From Chryseobacterium sp. Bi04 (GTDB lineage Bacteria > Bacteroidota > Bacteroidia > Flavobacteriales > Weeksellaceae), in contig NZ_CAKKLP010000006.1 in NCBI RefSeq assembly GCF_918698085.1, positions 216,277-280,276 on the forward strand: a stretch of DNA of 64,000 nucleotides, in the 5' to 3' direction. Under the pieces are notes generated by a model. That model had not been told where the DNA came from and made no database searches. It saw nothing but the letters and a program-made list of their open reading frames with translations. A program made the translations under genes and the position numbers. Below, in pieces: positions 15,990 through 24,577 of the stretch. Each line of letters opens with the position of its first letter. Within the stretch, counting starts at the first letter, position 1.

Positions 15990-17003
15990 TTATACCTCTT
16001 TTTCAAAATAAAGTCTGTAGTATTTTCCTTTATCATCCTCTCCTGTTTCAATTTTCTGTCTGTCACCGTGGATATAGATGTGGAAATTTTTATCAAGTTT
16101 AATGATGCTTTTAAAATGCCTCTGGGTTTTCTTTACCGCTGCTTCACTGATCGGGAATTCCTCAGCAATATTCACCTGCATGTCCTGCTCATAATCTGTT
16201 TTAAAATTCACAAAACTTTCAATGACGTGCTCGTCTCCCAACACTTCACTGGCAAACTCATCCAGTTTAAATTCTTCTTTCTCCTTGAAGAAATTGATAG
16301 ACTTATTAAGGAAATCTGCCTGATCAGCTTTAGAAACTTCAAATTCCTGAGGAAGCTGCTTGGTGATATAATCTTTGTAAACCATTAATGCTTCCTGAGT
16401 ATGGAAATACTCATCATCACGCTGTTTTACTTTCAGGAAATCTTCAAACCAGTAGTACATATCTCCGTTTTTGTTGTTGTCAACTACAGAAAGTACATAG
16501 CCGGTGTTTTTATCATTATTATAGATTAAAGCTGCCTTATCAATTTTGGATAAGCCGATTCCCTGATCTTTTTCAATATCAAATGTTTCTTCTGTAGGAT
16601 TAATTTTCAGGAAAGATTCTCTTTTTTCGGTTTTAAAGATCCCTATCTTATCCACTCTGTCCGGACGGTCACTTTCATCTTCAAAAAGTACAATGAACAG
16701 CTCTCCACTTTGAACTCTAGGGTTCTCCGCTGCTTCGAAAAGGTGTTTTGCAATATTTTCAGACTCCCATATAAATTTGGACTTATCTTCAAAAATTTCA
16801 GAAACCGCACTGTAAACCGGATTATTCACCAGATAGGTGTCACTGTAAAAATGAAAAGTTTCTTCTGATTTGAATGATCCTAAAAAGTAATCTTCAAGCA
16901 ATTCTGCCATTCCTTCCTCCAGCTTCAATTCCTCCTGGGAAAGCGTTAAGGAATCTCCATTGATTTTATTGCCTACTCTGTGTACTATAATTTTTGAAAA
17001 CAT
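15990..17003 (-). CDS. Nucleoid-associated protein (NdpA/YejK family)
   Basis: This 337-residue cytosolic protein matches the length and style of the 37-kDa nucleoid-associated family. It opens with an IIVHRVGNK segment, has SGELFIVLFED and DRVDKIGIFKTEKRESFLK in the middle, and a hydrophilic C-terminal part. E. coli YejK binds nucleoid DNA, but the function in Bacteroidota is not established. It ends 59 bases before the neighbouring membrane protein gene on the same strand, so co-transcription is possible. Confidence 0.85.
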   Translation of the reverse strand: MFSKIIVHRVGNKINGDSLTLSQEELKLEEGMAELLEDYFLGSFKSEETFHFYSDTYLVNNPVYSAVSEIFEDKSKFIWESENIAKHLFEAAENPRVQSGELFIVLFEDESDRPDRVDKIGIFKTEKRESFLKINPTEETFDIEKDQGIGLSKIDKAALIYNNDKNTGYVLSVVDNNKNGDMYYWFEDFLKVKQRDDEYFHTQEALMVYKDYITKQLPQEFEVSKADQADFLNKSINFFKEKEEFKLDEFASEVLGDEHVIESFVNFKTDYEQDMQVNIAEEFPISEAAVKKTQRHFKSIIKLDKNFHIYIHGDRQKIETGEDDKGKYYRLYFEKEV

Positions 17004-17440
17004 CTTCTGAATATTTGGACTGCAAAGATATTCATTCTATCCTTTCCACGAAACTTAAAAACAGTATTGATTTTGTCATTGCTTATACTGGAATTTCTAA
17101 CCAAAAAGACAAAAAAGCTTTTATAGCAACGTTTCAACTCACTTAATAAAGTTTAAAAATGATCTCGTATAAAAAGCTCACCTCAAGTACAATTCAAATA
17201 TTTTCAAAAACCCATACCATAGCTAACCCGAACCTCATCTTCATACCATAAAATATTGTTCCATCTTAGGATCTAAGCCTTATTTATTTTCCATTTTGAT
17301 AAAATCCTTATCATTTTGAAATGCTTTCTCTCTTATAAAATTTAAACCAAAACAAATCAAATAATTCATTTTCAGCACAATACATCAGATCAATATTCAA
17401 AGGTACACCATTAGTATCATTAGTTTCAAAACATACAAAA
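17004..17440. other. 437-bp AT-rich intergenic region between divergent genes
   Basis: The region separates the minus-strand nucleoid-associated gene from the plus-strand small membrane protein gene at 17441. It must hold both promoters, but I could not place a convincing TTG/TAnnTTTG pair. No open frame or repeat stands out. Confidence 0.4.
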
Positions 17441-17602
17441 ATGGACTTAAAAACATTAAACAGAATAGACAAGCTGAGAAGACTGAAAAGCAGAGGACCG
17501 AAAACTCCGCAATGGCTGAAACCTTATCACCTGCTTTTCTTTGCTTTTTTAAGCATTTTTATTTTTGGTGCTATCATCAAAATGCTGGAACAAAACAATT
17601 AA
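17441..17602 (+). CDS. Small single-pass membrane protein (53 residues), first copy of module
   Basis: ATG at 17441, TAA at 17600-17602. The N-terminal half is strongly basic (RIDKLRRLKSRGPKTPQW) and is followed by one transmembrane helix (LLFFAFLSIFIFGAIIKML). The positive-inside rule predicts a cytosolic N-terminus. The next gene starts 12 bases later. A 43-residue protein of the same design stands before the second copy of that gene at 18051, which supports both as real genes. I know no family for it. Confidence 0.65.
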   Translation: MDLKTLNRIDKLRRLKSRGPKTPQWLKPYHLLFFAFLSIFIFGAIIKMLEQNN

Positions 17603-17614
17603 AATCATAATAAT

Positions 17615-17971
17615 ATGAACTATTTACAGGCTGCACAGGAAATCACAGAACTCGTTCCCGACTTTGAAAGTGAACTGAAAGAGGAAAAAAATCAAAATCC
17701 CTACGCTTTAGTCCGGGCTTTTACCGAACGTATTAAAAATATGATCCGTCAGAATGACAGAAATCTGTTGTGGAGGAGCTTACAGAAGATGGATACCATG
17801 TACAGCAATGGAGATACAGTCCTAAAAAATGCTATTGAGAATACTTTTATCTATTCTCTGGACAATTTTACTGCATTCTGCAGTGAGGAATATAAAAAAA
17901 TGATCTTTAGTCATATTTCCACAGACCTTCAAAAGATCTATTCGAGACAAATTTACAGTCACGGGATATAA
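17615..17971 (+). CDS. Small helical protein (DUF7674-like), first copy
   Basis: This 118-residue protein is predicted all-helical and cytosolic, with no signal. The second half contains KMDTMYSNGDTVLKNAIENT followed by FIYSLDNF. The protein at 18234 has LMDGIYRNGNSYVRTMIENI followed by FIRSFESF at the same place, so the two are paralogues of one small family (I believe the one called DUF7674). Function is unknown. It sits 12 bases after the small membrane protein gene, probably as a two-gene operon. The N-terminal segments of the two paralogues differ, suggesting the shared core meets a common partner. Confidence 0.7.
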   Translation: MNYLQAAQEITELVPDFESELKEEKNQNPYALVRAFTERIKNMIRQNDRNLLWRSLQKMDTMYSNGDTVLKNAIENTFIYSLDNFTAFCSEEYKKMIFSHISTDLQKIYSRQIYSHGI

Positions 17972-18050
17972 GTTTATTACATTTTTGACCCGTTTCATTA
18001 CAAAGTGTTTAAATTAAACAAAAATTAAAATAACTCACAATCAATAGATT

Positions 18051-18182
18051 ATGAAAAATAAAATAAGAAAAATTTCAGATTGGAAAACCTGGAAAACCAC
18101 TACTAACAGGCATAATTCCGAGATATTACTCACTCACATTGCGGTGCTTGTAAGTGTTTTTATTTTTGCAGCATGTTTATAA
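18051..18182 (+). CDS. Small single-pass membrane protein (43 residues), second copy of module
   Basis: ATG at 18051, TAA at 18180-18182. A basic N-terminus (MKNKIRKISDWKTWK) is followed by one transmembrane helix (ILLTHIAVLVSVFIFAAC) and only one residue after it. It has the same layout as the 53-residue protein at 17441 but little sequence identity. It precedes the second paralogous helical protein by 51 bases. Confidence 0.6.
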   Translation: MKNKIRKISDWKTWKTTTNRHNSEILLTHIAVLVSVFIFAACL

Positions 18183-18233
18183 ATTTTGGTATACATTTCG
18201 CTACAATACAAAGTGTTTGAAAAATTCTAAATT

Positions 18234-18629
18234 ATGATGAAAGTACAAATGCAAACTATTAATCAAAAAATAGCTGTTGAATACTTAAAATTTTTCTATC
18301 CGCCCCTTCGCAGGGAAATCACACAGTTATCTGTTCAGGATAATTTTGCTGGGATCATGCAGGCTACCGTTAATTACCTGAAGGGTCTTTTGCAGGAATC
18401 TAAGATCAACATTATCGCCCATCACATCAAACTCATGGACGGGATTTACAGGAATGGAAATTCCTATGTAAGAACAATGATCGAAAATATCTTTATCAGG
18501 TCTTTTGAGAGCTTTAAAAAGCATGCTAAAATCCAGCATTGGAAGCTTCTCTACCGTTATATGCCTGTAAGTTTCCAGATCATCTATACTGAGCAGCAAA
18601 AGCAGGATAAGATCTACTTTGGTAAATAA
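18234..18629 (+). CDS. Small helical protein (DUF7674-like), second copy
   Basis: This 131-residue all-helical protein is paralogous to the one at 17615. The shared block is MD-x-x-Y-x-NG followed by IEN-x-FI-x-S in the centre. The first residue could also be the second Met or the one at position 6. TACAAAGTGTTT occurs both before this gene (18207-18218) and before its small partner gene (17999-18010). A terminator follows at 18649. The function is unknown; the duplicated gene pair is the only clue. Confidence 0.7.
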   Translation: MMKVQMQTINQKIAVEYLKFFYPPLRREITQLSVQDNFAGIMQATVNYLKGLLQESKINIIAHHIKLMDGIYRNGNSYVRTMIENIFIRSFESFKKHAKIQHWKLLYRYMPVSFQIIYTEQQKQDKIYFGK

Positions 18630-18648
18630 AATAGTTTAATTTGAAAAG

Positions 18649-18688
18649 ACTCCCCGGGCAATTTTTGTTGTTCGGGGAGTTATATTTT
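18649..18688 (+). terminator. Rho-independent terminator after the duplicated module
   Basis: ACTCCCCG (18649-18656) pairs with CGGGGAGT (18673-18680), extended inward by wobble pairs, followed by a T-rich stretch. Confidence 0.8.
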
Positions 18689-18972
18689 TATAGGTATTAG
18701 GGTAAGACAGTAAAAAAACGATCCAGTCTCAAAAGTTATGGACTAAGCAAATTGGATTAAGTCTAAAACTTCTTGTTTGGATGACATTCAGAAATCTATG
18801 CTGAATAAAATATGTGATTTTTATATTTTCACTTGAAAATAGGATGGAAATATCCTTTTATTTACGCAAAAGAATAATAATCGGATGTTCTATTGTAAAA
18901 AGCAAATAAAGGCGACTATGTCACTGAATAAGCCATATAAAAAGTCACGGGCGTCTGACCCGGGATTTCTTT
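18689..18972. other. Intergenic region without recognisable gene
   Basis: No open frame, hairpin or repeat that I can support. It separates the convergent duplicated module and the thioredoxin-like gene. Confidence 0.4.
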
Positions 18973-19491
18973 CTATTTATCTTTTTTAGTAAAAACATTT
19001 TCGATGACCTGAAGTTCTTCTTTACTCAGTTTTGAACTTTTCTTCAGCTTCGCAGCAAAAACAGCAACTTCCTCAGGTGTAGAGGGTGATCCCAGATTTT
19101 GTTTCTTATCATCAAAAGAATCGGCAAGTACTTCCCCTTTTGGATTTAGAATCAGCCAGAAAGGGAGTCCGGCATTCTCCCCCTTGTATTTGTTCATCAG
19201 CTCCTGTCCGCCGGGATTTTCCAACGACTTCTTATCTCCTCTTTCCTGAACATCAACATATGCGGTAACAAACTTCTTTTCAAAAATAGGTTTGGTTTCC
19301 GGAAGATTCATGTTTGCCTCCATCACTTTACACCATTTGCACCATGAAGCATGAAATACCAGCAACACATTTTTATGGCTTACTTTAGCTTCTGTAAGCG
19401 CTTTGTTTAATACTGTACCTGCCTTCTCCTGTGCCATTCCTAACTGAAACAACACTAAGGCTGCCACCACAATAATTTTAGAATATCTCAT
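18973..19491 (-). CDS. Exported thioredoxin-fold protein
   Basis: This 172-residue protein has a Sec signal (MRYSKIIVVAALVLFQLGMAQ) and a thioredoxin-like domain with a WCKWC active site (C51, C54). VTAYVDVQERGDKK and GLPFWLILNPKGEVLADS match the second strand and the cis-Pro region of periplasmic thioredoxin_7/DUF255-like proteins. It probably reduces or rearranges disulfides in the periplasm. The substrate is unknown and there are no functional neighbours. Confidence 0.85.
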   Translation of the reverse strand: MRYSKIIVVAALVLFQLGMAQEKAGTVLNKALTEAKVSHKNVLLVFHASWCKWCKVMEANMNLPETKPIFEKKFVTAYVDVQERGDKKSLENPGGQELMNKYKGENAGLPFWLILNPKGEVLADSFDDKKQNLGSPSTPEEVAVFAAKLKKSSKLSKEELQVIENVFTKKDK

Positions 19492-19626
19492 TACTATTTT
19501 TGTTTTTTATCTATACGAATGTAGGTATTTTACAAGGAATATAGTGATCCGGTTAATGTATTTCTTGTAAAAGTTAATATCCGGTGAGATATCCCTTTTT
19601 TCTGAAACCCCATTAAATCTTCAGTA

Positions 19627-20736
19627 TTATTTCAAAGCCGTTTCATCCATCGAAGCTCTTCTAAAGAGAACTAATGTTTTCTTCTTTCTTAGTATATCCA
19701 ATGAGATCTGAACTGCAAAGGTAAGAACAATATAAAACAGGATCAGTACAAGTACGTACCCAATTCCATGTTGTCTATATCCGAAGATACCTTTACCCCA
19801 GGAAATTAATATCCACTGTATCATATACATTGAGGTCAGGTTTTTACTGCAGTATTTTAAAATTCTGACCGCATTATTTTCTTTCATATTTAGGGTGATC
19901 CTAAAAATAAGCCATAGAAAAACTAATGTCCATCCTGCAAAATAAATAACACCTCCCGGTCCCATGTGATAAAAACCATTATAATGGTATTCACCATAAA
20001 AGAAAACCAAAGGAGCACCAATGGCTATAAACAGCAGTCCTACATATAACATATTTTTAAACAGTTGTTTGCTGTTATAATTAAGTTCCAGAAACCATTT
20101 ACCAAAAAACATCCCGATAATAATAAAAGACATCCATGGGAAAACCGGAAAATAGACATAGGCGGGATAGTCATTATTAAAAAGAAGGTCTAAGACATAA
20201 TTAATAACAGGATAATCTATATTGATTCCGCTCACTTCTCTGGAAACCAGTGCTACCAGTAATCCTATAGCCAGAATAATGTATTTGTTGTGTACATATT
20301 TCCGAATAAAACCAACAAAGACTAAAGACATTCCTGCCAATTGTAAAATATCTCCCAACAGCACCAGATATACATATTGCTGTTCTATTGGAGCATGCCA
20401 TCCGTACTTCTGGATAAAATTATCCGGAGCAAAACCAAACAGCACAGGAATCATAAATTTCATGAAATTCATGAAAAGAGCGGCTAATAAAAGCAGGCCA
20501 CCCCGTTGTATTGAACTTTTAAGGCTTTGATGACTCGACGTCATAAACGTTACTCCCATACAGATCAGAAAAATGGAAGTTCCTCTTCCCAAAAACACAA
20601 TAAAACTTCCAATAACCGACTCCGATTGCGATTTTACATTCGCAAATATGAGTAAGGTATGTATAATGACCATTCCTATAACACTCATTCCTTTTATTAA
20701 ATCCAGTGCCAGAATTCTTTTACTTTGCTGTTCCAT
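19627..20736 (-). CDS. DUF1624 / heparan-alpha-glucosaminide N-acetyltransferase-like membrane protein
   Basis: This polytopic membrane protein has about 10 helices. The frame is open from 20775, but I choose the Met at 20736 because MEQQSKRILALDLIKGMSVIGMV is the typical start of the family (R-x-x-x-LDxxKG, then helix 1); this gives 369 residues. LGRGTSIFLICMGVTFMTSS, and later MYMIQWILISWGKG, fit acyltransferase-like membrane proteins of the DUF1624 / acyltransferase-3 group. These move acetyl groups to sugars across the membrane, but many members are uncharacterised. The substrate is not inferable here. Confidence 0.8.
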   Translation of the reverse strand: MEQQSKRILALDLIKGMSVIGMVIIHTLLIFANVKSQSESVIGSFIVFLGRGTSIFLICMGVTFMTSSHQSLKSSIQRGGLLLLAALFMNFMKFMIPVLFGFAPDNFIQKYGWHAPIEQQYVYLVLLGDILQLAGMSLVFVGFIRKYVHNKYIILAIGLLVALVSREVSGINIDYPVINYVLDLLFNNDYPAYVYFPVFPWMSFIIIGMFFGKWFLELNYNSKQLFKNMLYVGLLFIAIGAPLVFFYGEYHYNGFYHMGPGGVIYFAGWTLVFLWLIFRITLNMKENNAVRILKYCSKNLTSMYMIQWILISWGKGIFGYRQHGIGYVLVLILFYIVLTFAVQISLDILRKKKTLVLFRRASMDETALK

Positions 20737-20775
20737 AATTTTTTTAGTTTTTAAAGCGAACGCTGCACATCGCAT

Positions 20776-21254
20776 GGGGAATTACACTTTTGAGGTTATC
20801 CTGCTGCCATTTTTGTAGTGATGTAAAACTTTCCTTCGTTTATTTTTTTGATAACAACCCATCCACTTGGTCATGAATTCCTTATTTTACATGGATTGTC
20901 TGTATTTTTATTTTTATAACAATATTTTTTATTTATTCTAAATAAAAACAAATATATAAATTAAAAGTAAATAATTGATTTTATTAATATTATTTTCATC
21001 AAAATCAACAACATACTGAATACTAGACAATTAAATACTTTAACAAAATTATCAGTGAGTATTTTATAGCTTTAATGAAAGCTTTAATTGTTTTCAAAAC
21101 TAACCTACCGATTTCATAAAGATCTTATCTTCTTCATAAAAAAGTTTAAAAAATAATTTATACCTAATATTTTTATATTAGCGATTTTGTAATTTGGACT
21201 CAGCTAAACCAAAGGCAGAAAATCAGAATTTATCTATATACCCACATTCATATT
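20776..21254. other. 479-bp AT-rich divergent promoter region
   Basis: This lies between the minus-strand membrane acyltransferase and the plus-strand AraC gene and is strongly AT-rich from 20930 to 21190. No gene was seen. GTAATTTGG at about 21188 partly resembles a -7 box for the AraC gene, but I did not find a clear full promoter. Confidence 0.35.
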
Positions 21255-22043
21255 ATGATTGAAATAAAAAGATATTCACATCAGGCAGGCCATCCGGAGC
21301 CAAGACGGGTTATAAAATATACACTCTTCTGGTGTGAAAGCGGAAATGCAGAAATTCTGATTGATGAAAACACCTTTATCCTGAAAGCCGGTCAAACCAT
21401 CACCATTACTTCAGGACAGTTCCATCAGCTAATCATGGTAGAAGGAGAACTGACTGCCCTGGAATTTACCCTGGATTTTTTCAGTAAAAGTGACCGTGAT
21501 ATTGAACTTATTTTCCACAACGGTCTTTTTTGCCATTTCGGAATGAATGAAATGATTAGTATTCAGCATCCATCATTTTTTACAGAAACACTCAGCCGGA
21601 TTGAAAAAGAAATTGAAGAAAAACCCTACCAATATCTGATCTCCACCCATTCTTTAATTGAATTATTATTGGTGGAAATCAACCGCAGTAAAATGGCAAA
21701 CGGAGATGAAATATGGAAACCCAACGCTCTGTTTTTAAAATTTCTCGAAAGCGTACGGAGTCATTTTGCTGACAATTATCCGGTAGCCCGTTTTGCAGAT
21801 ATATTGGGAACTACCGAAGCTAAACTGAATGAAGTTTCAAAACTCCATACCCATAAAACAGCACAAAATGTCATCTATAGCCTTATCGTTTCCGAAGCGA
21901 AAAGATTATTACTTTATGAAAAGCTGAGCGTAAAAGAAATTGCTTACCAGCTTGGGTTTAATGATCCTTTTTATTTTTCTAATTTCTTTAAGAAGCATAC
22001 TTCCCACTCTCCAAAAGATTATCAGAAGGCAGTAAAAAACTAA
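21255..22043 (+). CDS. AraC family transcriptional regulator
   Basis: This 262-residue regulator has an N-terminal cupin-type sensing domain (TLFWCESGNAEILIDENTF, KAGQTITITSGQFHQ) and a C-terminal double helix-turn-helix. The second HTH is clear: SVKEIAYQLGFNDPFYFSNF, followed by FKKHTSHSPKDYQ. It precedes the DoxX and cupin genes on the same strand (88-base gap), so it may control them. The inducer is unknown. Confidence 0.9.
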   Translation: MIEIKRYSHQAGHPEPRRVIKYTLFWCESGNAEILIDENTFILKAGQTITITSGQFHQLIMVEGELTALEFTLDFFSKSDRDIELIFHNGLFCHFGMNEMISIQHPSFFTETLSRIEKEIEEKPYQYLISTHSLIELLLVEINRSKMANGDEIWKPNALFLKFLESVRSHFADNYPVARFADILGTTEAKLNEVSKLHTHKTAQNVIYSLIVSEAKRLLLYEKLSVKEIAYQLGFNDPFYFSNFFKKHTSHSPKDYQKAVKN

Positions 22044-22131
22044 GATATTATATGCTTTTCCTGGAATTGTCTATTCTTTAGGAGGTCTCTTTCCCTGAAC
22101 TTTGTACTTATAATTAAGACCTCAAATAAGT

Positions 22132-22548
22132 ATGAAAATTCAACAGGACATAGCCGTTTTTCTATTAAGAATAGCATTATCAGCAGGATTTTTATCGGCC
22201 ACAGCAAGCAGATTGAATCTTTGGGGTTCTCAATCTTCCGGCTGGAAAAACTTTGTACACTATACCGCGGAAACCAATTCTTTTTTGCCTCAGTATCTGG
22301 TACCAGCAATTGCAGTATTATCAACAGTTGCCGAGCTATCTATCGGGATCTTACTTCTTGTAGGATACCGTATAAACAAAGTTTCCCTTTGTGCATCCAT
22401 ACTCACCCTATTATTTGCTGTTGCCATGAGTATTTCTTTTGGGGTTAAAGAACCTCTGGATTATTCGGTTTTTGTATTCAGCGCCGGAGCCTTCCTGCTG
22501 AGTACTTTCTCCCATTACAAATGGACCTTGGAACAACTTTTACAGTAA
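22132..22548 (+). CDS. DoxX-like integral membrane protein
   Basis: This 138-residue protein has four predicted transmembrane helices. The first segment (FLLRIALSAGFLSATASRL) and YLVPAIAVLSTVAELSIGILLLVGY are typical of DoxX/MauE-like proteins. Such proteins are often linked to redox or stress functions, but the biochemical role is open. The cupin gene starts 22 bases later, so the two are probably co-transcribed. Confidence 0.82.
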   Translation: MKIQQDIAVFLLRIALSAGFLSATASRLNLWGSQSSGWKNFVHYTAETNSFLPQYLVPAIAVLSTVAELSIGILLLVGYRINKVSLCASILTLLFAVAMSISFGVKEPLDYSVFVFSAGAFLLSTFSHYKWTLEQLLQ

Positions 22549-22570
22549 TAACAATTTAAAATATATTATA

Positions 22571-22924
22571 ATGAACACAAACATTCACGATTATATCGTA
22601 AAAACAGAACAGAAAGAATGGCAGCCTCTCATTGAAAAAGGAATTCACTACGAGGGCATTTTTGTGAAATCTCTGAAATTTGATCCGGAGAAAAACCGCT
22701 CTACAACTATTGTATTAAAATTTGAACCCGGAGCAAGTTACCCTTACCACAATCATCCTGCAGGGGAAGAACTTTACATCTTAGAAGGGAATGCTCATAT
22801 TGCAGGTACTCCATTGGAAAAAGGAGATTATCTGTATACACCGCCCACTTTTAAGCATTCCGTAACCTCTGAAAATGGCTGTACTATTCTCTTTATCGTT
22901 CCTGAAGAAGTGGAAATACTTTAA
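22571..22924 (+). CDS. Cupin-domain protein
   Basis: This 117-residue single-domain cupin has motif 1 SYPYHNHPAGEELYILEG (metal-binding His, His and Glu) and motif 2 with PPTFKHSV, both complete. Its ChrR-like style suggests a small metal-binding or sensing protein. It is cytosolic with no signal. The operon with DoxX and the AraC regulator suggests a shared stress or metabolite response, which is inference only. Confidence 0.85.
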   Translation: MNTNIHDYIVKTEQKEWQPLIEKGIHYEGIFVKSLKFDPEKNRSTTIVLKFEPGASYPYHNHPAGEELYILEGNAHIAGTPLEKGDYLYTPPTFKHSVTSENGCTILFIVPEEVEIL

Positions 22925-23418
22925 TTGGGCTATCTTCTCTAGTGGAAGGAGTTTCATATGACAATTGCTACAATTAACTCGCTAACAACAAAAAAATCCG
23001 AAGTACAAAAAAACCTTCTACTTCAGATTTGATATAATTAAATGGTAATCTTTATTATTTTACTTCTTCGAAGCCTATCTCCAATTTGAAATAAAAAATA
23101 ATACCGAAAAAGCTAGGATATAAATAAGTTCTACTTATAATAACAACTAAGCATGTTTATTTTAAAACAAAATTATAATAAAACACAACATACTGTAAAT
23201 AAACAATTTAACTTAATTTATTTTTCAAATGAATGAGAATTATATACTACATTTGTAAGTATAAAATGCAGGTATTATAAAAATCCATACTGATTTTATT
23301 TTGTAAGGTAAGTATGATTCTAAAATAAGCTTTATTATAACAAGTTAATTTCTTTTATTTTCCTCTTTTATACTATAAACACAATTTAAAAGGGTTGTTA
23401 CCTCATAGCTAAAATACT
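22925..23418. other. 494-bp AT-rich intergenic region
   Basis: No gene was found. A TACATTTG box at 23248-23255 fits the Bacteroidota -7 consensus and could serve the aerolysin-like gene at 23419 with a leader of about 160 bases, but no convincing TTG lies at the right distance. Confidence 0.4.
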
Positions 23419-23793
23419 ATGAAAAAAAATTATTTAAGATCTCTATATATAGGGGTCACAGTATTATCTATTGTTTCCTGTTCACGAACTGACAGTACTG
23501 GCATGTTAGAAAATGAAAAACCTATTAGCTCTAAAAATGCTGGAAATAAAACAGAAAAGGAATTGCTAGCTAGAGGTTGGACATTGGTAAAAGAAATTGA
23601 TTTGATGCCAGACCTCAAAAAAAGTCTTAAAATTTCCACATCCGCAAAATCTATGGAACAATCGGACATCAAAATTCCTTTTACAGAAAAATTCTTATCA
23701 CAAATGGGGTGGGATTTGAGCGATACTAACAATGGCAGGGCTGAGATACAAGAGATCATAAAAACAGCTGAAATCTTTAACCCCCGGAGGTGA
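23419..23793 (+). CDS. N-terminal part of a frameshifted ETX/MTX2-like lipoprotein
   Basis: This is a 124-residue frame with a lipoprotein signal (SLYIGVTVLSIVSC followed by SRTD). The body includes LLARGWTLVKEIDLMPDL and EKFLSQMGWDLSDTNNG. It ends at TGA 23791, just after a run of five C (23781-23785). Removing one C lets the reading continue without a stop into the downstream frame, giving one protein of about 346 residues. That makes this the membrane-anchored head of an aerolysin-like protein. Whether the C5 is a real mutation, a slippage site or a sequencing error cannot be told from one copy. Confidence 0.7.
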   Translation: MKKNYLRSLYIGVTVLSIVSCSRTDSTGMLENEKPISSKNAGNKTEKELLARGWTLVKEIDLMPDLKKSLKISTSAKSMEQSDIKIPFTEKFLSQMGWDLSDTNNGRAEIQEIIKTAEIFNPRR

Positions 23794-23836
23794 AAATCCT
23801 AATCCTGATGCCGTACTTTTTACCCGTGATTTTGCT

Positions 23837-24460
23837 TTGAATCGTAAGAATATTAAAGAAGAAAAAAACTGGTGGAAAGCAGACACTTATGTAAAGTTAG
23901 GAAAACCGGAACTTGTAGCTAATCCTAATCAGTTGGAATTACCTGATGAAGTTTTTTCAACAGAAGTAATGAATAGCAGTAATGAAGACAGTGAAATTAC
24001 GGTAACCTATTCTTATAAAACAGGTTATAAATACACTTGGAATACAAAATATTCAGGTAGCCTGAAAACCTCTGTAACTTATAAAGCAGGTGTTCCATTA
24101 GTTCTTGAAGGGCAAGTTACTGTAGAATGGATAGTGGGTGGAGAGAAGTCTTGGGGAGAAGATACTACAAACGAAAAAACCTTAACCAGCTCCTATAAAA
24201 CAAAGATACCTGCTAATAGTAAAAAAAGCATTAAAGTATTTACAAAGATGCAAAGCTCGGAAGTGAATTACACAGTTCCAATAACTGTAAATGGTACTTA
24301 TGTTTTATGTACACCGGGCTATAGGTATGAAATAAATAACAGTGATATCACCAAAGGTTTACTAAGAGATAGTTCTATTCCTATGGATGAGAAAGGAATC
24401 ATAAAAACTATCGCCAATTCAACTGTTAAAATATTAGAATCACCTGCTGTAAAATTATAA
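23837..24460 (+). CDS. C-terminal part: ETX/MTX2 (aerolysin-like) pore-forming domain
   Basis: This 207-residue frame is open from about 23783; the first usable start is TTG 23837, or ATG 23969. It is rich in Ser, Thr and Val in long strands: SEITVTYSYKTGYKYTWNTK, an alternating insertion-type region, then SYKTKIPANSKKSIKVFTKM. This is the pattern of the ETX/MTX2 beta-pore-forming family, with paired long strands, a T/S-rich amphipathic segment, and a VP/IP-x-x-S turn before the closing strand. It probably oligomerises into a beta-barrel pore when intact. It most likely belongs with the lipoprotein head at 23419 as one frameshifted gene. Confidence 0.7.
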   Translation: MNRKNIKEEKNWWKADTYVKLGKPELVANPNQLELPDEVFSTEVMNSSNEDSEITVTYSYKTGYKYTWNTKYSGSLKTSVTYKAGVPLVLEGQVTVEWIVGGEKSWGEDTTNEKTLTSSYKTKIPANSKKSIKVFTKMQSSEVNYTVPITVNGTYVLCTPGYRYEINNSDITKGLLRDSSIPMDEKGIIKTIANSTVKILESPAVKL

Positions 24461-24532
24461 ATTCCGAATAAAGAATTGGTGATCTCTATTAGTTGATCAC
24501 TCTTCCGGAATAGAGACATTCTGAAACTAAAA

Positions 24533-24562
24533 AAACCCCCAAGTAAAAACTGGGGGTTTATT
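24533..24562. terminator. Bidirectional terminator
   Basis: AAACCCCCA (24533-24541) pairs with TGGGGGTTT (24551-24559). It ends the pore-forming gene on the plus strand and dnaK on the minus strand. Confidence 0.85.
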
Positions 24563-24577
24563 ATAATATTAAAAAAA

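Noticed and set aside
20222..20530. 102-codon plus-strand open frame inside the membrane acyltransferase gene
   Set aside because: Antisense shadow of a well-supported gene; no motif or start signal.
22040..22324. 94-codon minus-strand open frame opposite the AraC end and DoxX gene
   Set aside because: It is antisense to a clear DoxX gene and has no recognisable features.
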